Source of the DNA: Candidatus Caenarcanales bacterium
GTDB lineage: Bacteria; Cyanobacteriota; Vampirovibrionia; 2-02-FULL-35-15
Assembly (NCBI GenBank): GCA_020050435.1
Contig: JAGVKQ010000005.1
Coordinates: 62,001-126,000 of the forward strand
Length of the DNA: 64,000 bases
Direction of reading: 5' to 3'
This document shows positions 61,146-64,000 of the stretch, in pieces. The translations under genes were made by a program, and so were the position numbers. Every line of letters begins with the position of its first letter. Positions within the stretch are counted from its first letter, which is position 1. The notes beneath the pieces are model-generated. The model was not told where the DNA came from. It saw only the letters and a program-made list of their open reading frames with translations, and made no database searches.

Positions 61146-63887
61146 ATGCAAGATTCCCCAAAACCCTATAATCCAAAAGAAGTTGAAGAAAAATGGCTAA
61201 AGATTTGGCTGGATGAAAAACTTTTTCAATCAAAAATAGATCAGACTAAAGAAAGTTTTTCTATAGCGCTTCCTCCACCGAATGTAACTGGCTCACTTCA
61301 TATGGGGCATGCATTTGGAAATACGATACAGGATGTTTTAATTAGATACCATAGAATGAATGGAAAAAATGTTCTTTGGCAGGGTGGTACTGACCATGCT
61401 GGTATCGGTACACAGGTAGTTGTAGAAAAAGAACTTTCTAAAAATGAAAAGAAGAAAAGACATGACATAGGGCGTGAAGAGTTTTTAAAACGTGTCTGGG
61501 GCTGGAAGAAAAAATCCGGTGATCAAATTATTAACCAGATGCAAAAACTAGGCTGTGCTATGGATTACGATCGTACAGTTTTTACAATGGATGAAAACTA
61601 TACTAAAGCCATTAGAAAAGTTTTTGTAGAGTTATATAAAAAGGGTTTAATTTATCGTGGAAAGAGAATAGTTAACTGGTGTCCTAAATGTTTAACCAGC
61701 ATTAGTGATCTGGAAGTAGAAACAGAACCAGCAAAAGGAAAACTTTATAATATACTTTATCCATTTGATATAAATGATATTTCAAAAGGTGGTTTGACAG
61801 TAGCTACATCTCGCCCTGAAACACTTTTTGGAGATGTTGCAGTTTGTGTGAATCCTGATGATGGTAGATATAAAAAACTTGTAGGGAAAACCGTTTTTAT
61901 TCCCATTATAAATAAACAAATCCCTGTTATTTCAGATACAGCCGTAGAGCTGGATTTTGGTACAGGATGTTTAAAGATTACACCAGCACATGATGCTAAT
62001 GACTATGAAATATTTAATAGATGTAAAGAAAGTAGAGACGTCCCATCGGGGCGTCTAAATGAAAAGTACATTGAAATAATGTCACCTAATGGAAAGATCC
62101 AGGATAAAGATAACTTAGGAATTCCAGAAGGCATTGTTGGGGAAGAAAGATTTAAAGCACGTGAAATCACAGTAGCTAAGTTAGAAGAACTTGGATTTTT
62201 AAAAGAAGTAAAAGATTATGATCAGCCTAGTGCTAAACATGATCGTTGTGGCACAGTCATAGAGCCATATTTGTCAGAGCAATGGTATGTGAAGATGAAA
62301 CCATTAGCTGGACCTGCCATAAAGGTAGTTGAAGATGGAAAAATAAAATTTACCCCAGAGCGTTATAAAGACCACTATTTAAATTGGTTGAATAATATTA
62401 GAGACTGGTGCATTAGTAGACAACTTTGGTGGGGACATCAGATTCCAGTTTGGTATAAAAAAGATACGAATGAAATTTATGTGGGTGAAGAAGCACCTAA
62501 AGATGCTGAAAATTATGTTCAGGATGAAGATGTTTTAGATACATGGTTTAGTTCTGCTCTTTGGCCTTTTGTAACTTTAGGTTGGCCTTCAGAAACTGAG
62601 CATTTAAAAGCTTTTTACCCTACTTCTGTTTTAGCCACTGCCCGTGAGATTATAAATCTCTGGGTGTCACGAATGGTTTTTATGGGATTAGAGTTTACAG
62701 GAAATATTCCATTTAAAGAAGTATTGATTCACCCTGTTATTCAAACACCAGATGGAAAGAGAATGTCTAAGTCTAAAGGAAACGCTATTGATCCATTAGA
62801 AATGATAGATAAGTATGGGGCAGATGCAAATAGGTTTTGGTACTTTAGTGTAGGAATCACTGGAAATCAGGATGTTAGATTCCCAGGAAGTAAAGGAAAA
62901 GATGGAGCATGGGAATCCAGTACTTTAGAGCAATATAGAAGATTTTCAAATAAGTTATGGAATGCAGTTGGTTTTGTAAAGCAAAATTTAGAACCAGGAA
63001 AAACTTATGAAAGTTTAAATTATGATGAACTTTTAAATAAAGTAAAAAAAGAAAATCTAACCATTGCTGACAAGTGGATTTTGTTTTATTTCAATAAGCT
63101 TGTTCAAGATGTAAGTAGCAATTTTGAAAAATCTAAATTTTCAAAACTTACTGATGAAATTTATGAATTAGCTTGGGATAAGTTCTGTGACTGGTATATA
63201 GAAATAGCAAAAAGACAATTACAAGATAAAAAATTGAAAACTCAAACACAGCAAATCTTATTTTTTGTAGTTGAAAATATTTTAAGATTGCTTCACCCCA
63301 TAATGCCATTTATAACTGAAGAAATATGGGAATCATTACCTATATCAAATAGAAAAAATAAATTCTTGCTTGATACTTCTTATCCTATTAGTGGCAATTC
63401 TTCTGGATTGCAGGAAGAAGCAGAAGCCTTTTCTTATGTGATTGAAATTACAAGAAATATTAGAAGTCAAAGGCAAATTGCTCAGATACAGTGGACAAAT
63501 GAAATAGAAGTAACTCTCACCAGTAAGGATGAAACAGCAAGAAAGATTTTGGAGAGTACCGTAAATTATATTGAAGCATTAACAAAATCAAAAGTTATAG
63601 TTCGCTCAGATTATATTCCTGTTAAACCTTCAATTGGGACCTTGGTTTCAGACACTAGAGTTCAAATTCCGATATCAGGTCTTGTTGATATTGAAAGTAT
63701 GCTTAATTCATTAAATAAAAAGAAAATACAGTATGAAAAAGATGCACAAGTCTGTAAGACTAAACTTGACAATCAAAATTTTATTAATAATGCAGCACCA
63801 GAAAAAATTGAAGAAGTTAGAAATCAATTAAGAGAACTTGAAAATCAAATAAAGTCAATAGATGAGCAAGTTGTATTATTAAGATGA
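61146..63887 (+). CDS. valS: Valine-tRNA ligase
   Basis: 913 residues. Class I synthetase: HIGH motif PPPNVTGSLHMGHA near residue 41, KMSKS motif GKRMSKSKGN near residue 540, the CP1 editing domain with TSRPETLFGDVAV and TPAHDANDYEI, and a C-terminal coiled-coil arm (SMLNSLNKKKIQYEKD...). After NDYEI the protein is about 10 residues longer than other ValRS; those residues (ESRDVPSGRL) are encoded by a palindromic repeat (62032-62059). The site is a loop of the editing domain. GGAAAAG precedes the ATG. Confidence 0.96.
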   Translation: MQDSPKPYNPKEVEEKWLKIWLDEKLFQSKIDQTKESFSIALPPPNVTGSLHMGHAFGNTIQDVLIRYHRMNGKNVLWQGGTDHAGIGTQVVVEKELSKNEKKKRHDIGREEFLKRVWGWKKKSGDQIINQMQKLGCAMDYDRTVFTMDENYTKAIRKVFVELYKKGLIYRGKRIVNWCPKCLTSISDLEVETEPAKGKLYNILYPFDINDISKGGLTVATSRPETLFGDVAVCVNPDDGRYKKLVGKTVFIPIINKQIPVISDTAVELDFGTGCLKITPAHDANDYEIFNRCKESRDVPSGRLNEKYIEIMSPNGKIQDKDNLGIPEGIVGEERFKAREITVAKLEELGFLKEVKDYDQPSAKHDRCGTVIEPYLSEQWYVKMKPLAGPAIKVVEDGKIKFTPERYKDHYLNWLNNIRDWCISRQLWWGHQIPVWYKKDTNEIYVGEEAPKDAENYVQDEDVLDTWFSSALWPFVTLGWPSETEHLKAFYPTSVLATAREIINLWVSRMVFMGLEFTGNIPFKEVLIHPVIQTPDGKRMSKSKGNAIDPLEMIDKYGADANRFWYFSVGITGNQDVRFPGSKGKDGAWESSTLEQYRRFSNKLWNAVGFVKQNLEPGKTYESLNYDELLNKVKKENLTIADKWILFYFNKLVQDVSSNFEKSKFSKLTDEIYELAWDKFCDWYIEIAKRQLQDKKLKTQTQQILFFVVENILRLLHPIMPFITEEIWESLPISNRKNKFLLDTSYPISGNSSGLQEEAEAFSYVIEITRNIRSQRQIAQIQWTNEIEVTLTSKDETARKILESTVNYIEALTKSKVIVRSDYIPVKPSIGTLVSDTRVQIPISGLVDIESMLNSLNKKKIQYEKDAQVCKTKLDNQNFINNAAPEKIEEVRNQLRELENQIKSIDEQVVLLR
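62032..62059. repeat. Palindromic repeat inside valS
   Basis: AGACGTCCC pairs with GGGGCGTCT (one wobble) around an AT-C centre. The left end GTAGAGACG and the centre match the intergenic copy at 14652. The added length in the protein is 10 residues, or 30 nt: 28 nt plus 2. Confidence 0.75.
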
Positions 63888-63961
63888 TTAAATGTCGAGA
63901 CATCTTTTATATTAATTAGAGTAATACGTTACGTGAAAATTAAAATTGCATCATTGTATTA

Positions 63962-63989
63962 GGTTCTGTCCGATTTACTCGGCAGAACC
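63962..63989 (-). repeat. 28-nt palindrome, GGATTTG type, last copy
   Basis: Arms GGTTCTG / CAGAACC with core CCGA/TCGG. The arms differ from other copies (GGATTTG, GGATTCA) but pairing is kept. On the minus strand it is preceded by TGAAC as at 5654. Confidence 0.78.
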
Positions 63990-64000
63990 GTTCAGACTTA

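Noticed and set aside
1-64000. CRISPR array, prophage or insertion sequence
   Set aside because: No regular direct repeats with unique spacers, no phage structural genes and no transposase frames were found.

Overview
This is an AT-rich bacterial chromosome segment with standard stop codons and about 60 protein genes on both strands. No rRNA, tRNA, phage, IS transposase or CRISPR array is visible. The best guess at the organism is a non-photosynthetic relative of the Cyanobacteria (Melainabacteria / Vampirovibrionia type). The main support is an OmpR-family regulator (54017-54823) that closely resembles cyanobacterial RpaB in its receiver. The placement is inference from sequence feel, not from a search.

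Layout. 1-5.6 kb: a coiled-coil protein cut by the window edge, a HAD phosphatase, a class A beta-lactamase-like serine hydrolase, mtnA, small secreted proteins (one with a knottin-like cysteine pattern), a possible winged-helix protein and recO. 5.8-13.4 kb: a stand-alone fusA, small secreted proteins, a MoxR ATPase, and two large hypothetical proteins, one with an HExxH motif. 13.5-20.6 kb: dnaJ, the run ubiD-PAP2-pmbA-pyrF, then murA broken by an in-frame TAA. 20.7-32 kb: a charged hypothetical protein, a DUF167 protein, twin membrane proteins, a patatin, an acyltransferase, a DUF444 VWA protein, an aldehyde dehydrogenase, a VWA-FHA protein and dnaA. 32.1-34 kb: the classical rpmH-rnpA-yidD-yidC cluster, divergent from dnaA. 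34-36.4 kb: a repeat-rich region with a pilin-like gene, two related structured RNAs that end in strong terminator hairpins, a Crp-type operator and two small genes. 36.4-49.7 kb: purD, a Tat-exported superoxide dismutase, a phosphoesterase, an SDR-DUF2867 protein, a CDGSH protein, an unusual RNB exoribonuclease with dsRBD-like repeats, MarC, a methyltransferase and alaS. 49.8-64 kb: argH-nucleotidyltransferase-rimM-trpF, the RpaB-like regulator, a TPR-matrixin-like protein with a degenerate active site, a GH15-like protein, cutA, a gene with a probable ATT start, and valS.

The most striking feature is a set of short palindromic repeats, many exactly 28 nt long. Their arms differ from copy to copy but stay complementary. 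They lie between genes and also inside coding genes (four in mtnA, one each in valS and recO). Three copies of one type form a composite with a second hairpin 25-28 nt away. Other in-frame repeat-rich inserts sit in pmbA, ubiD and dnaA. The pattern recalls Rickettsia palindromic elements and REP/REPIN families, but I do not recognise this set. Other points for follow-up are the RNB-dsRBD nuclease, the paired RNAs, the interrupted murA, a 3' gene fragment that differs from its neighbour only by synonymous changes, and a run of genes whose -10 box lies 6-9 nt before the ATG, which suggests leaderless mRNAs.
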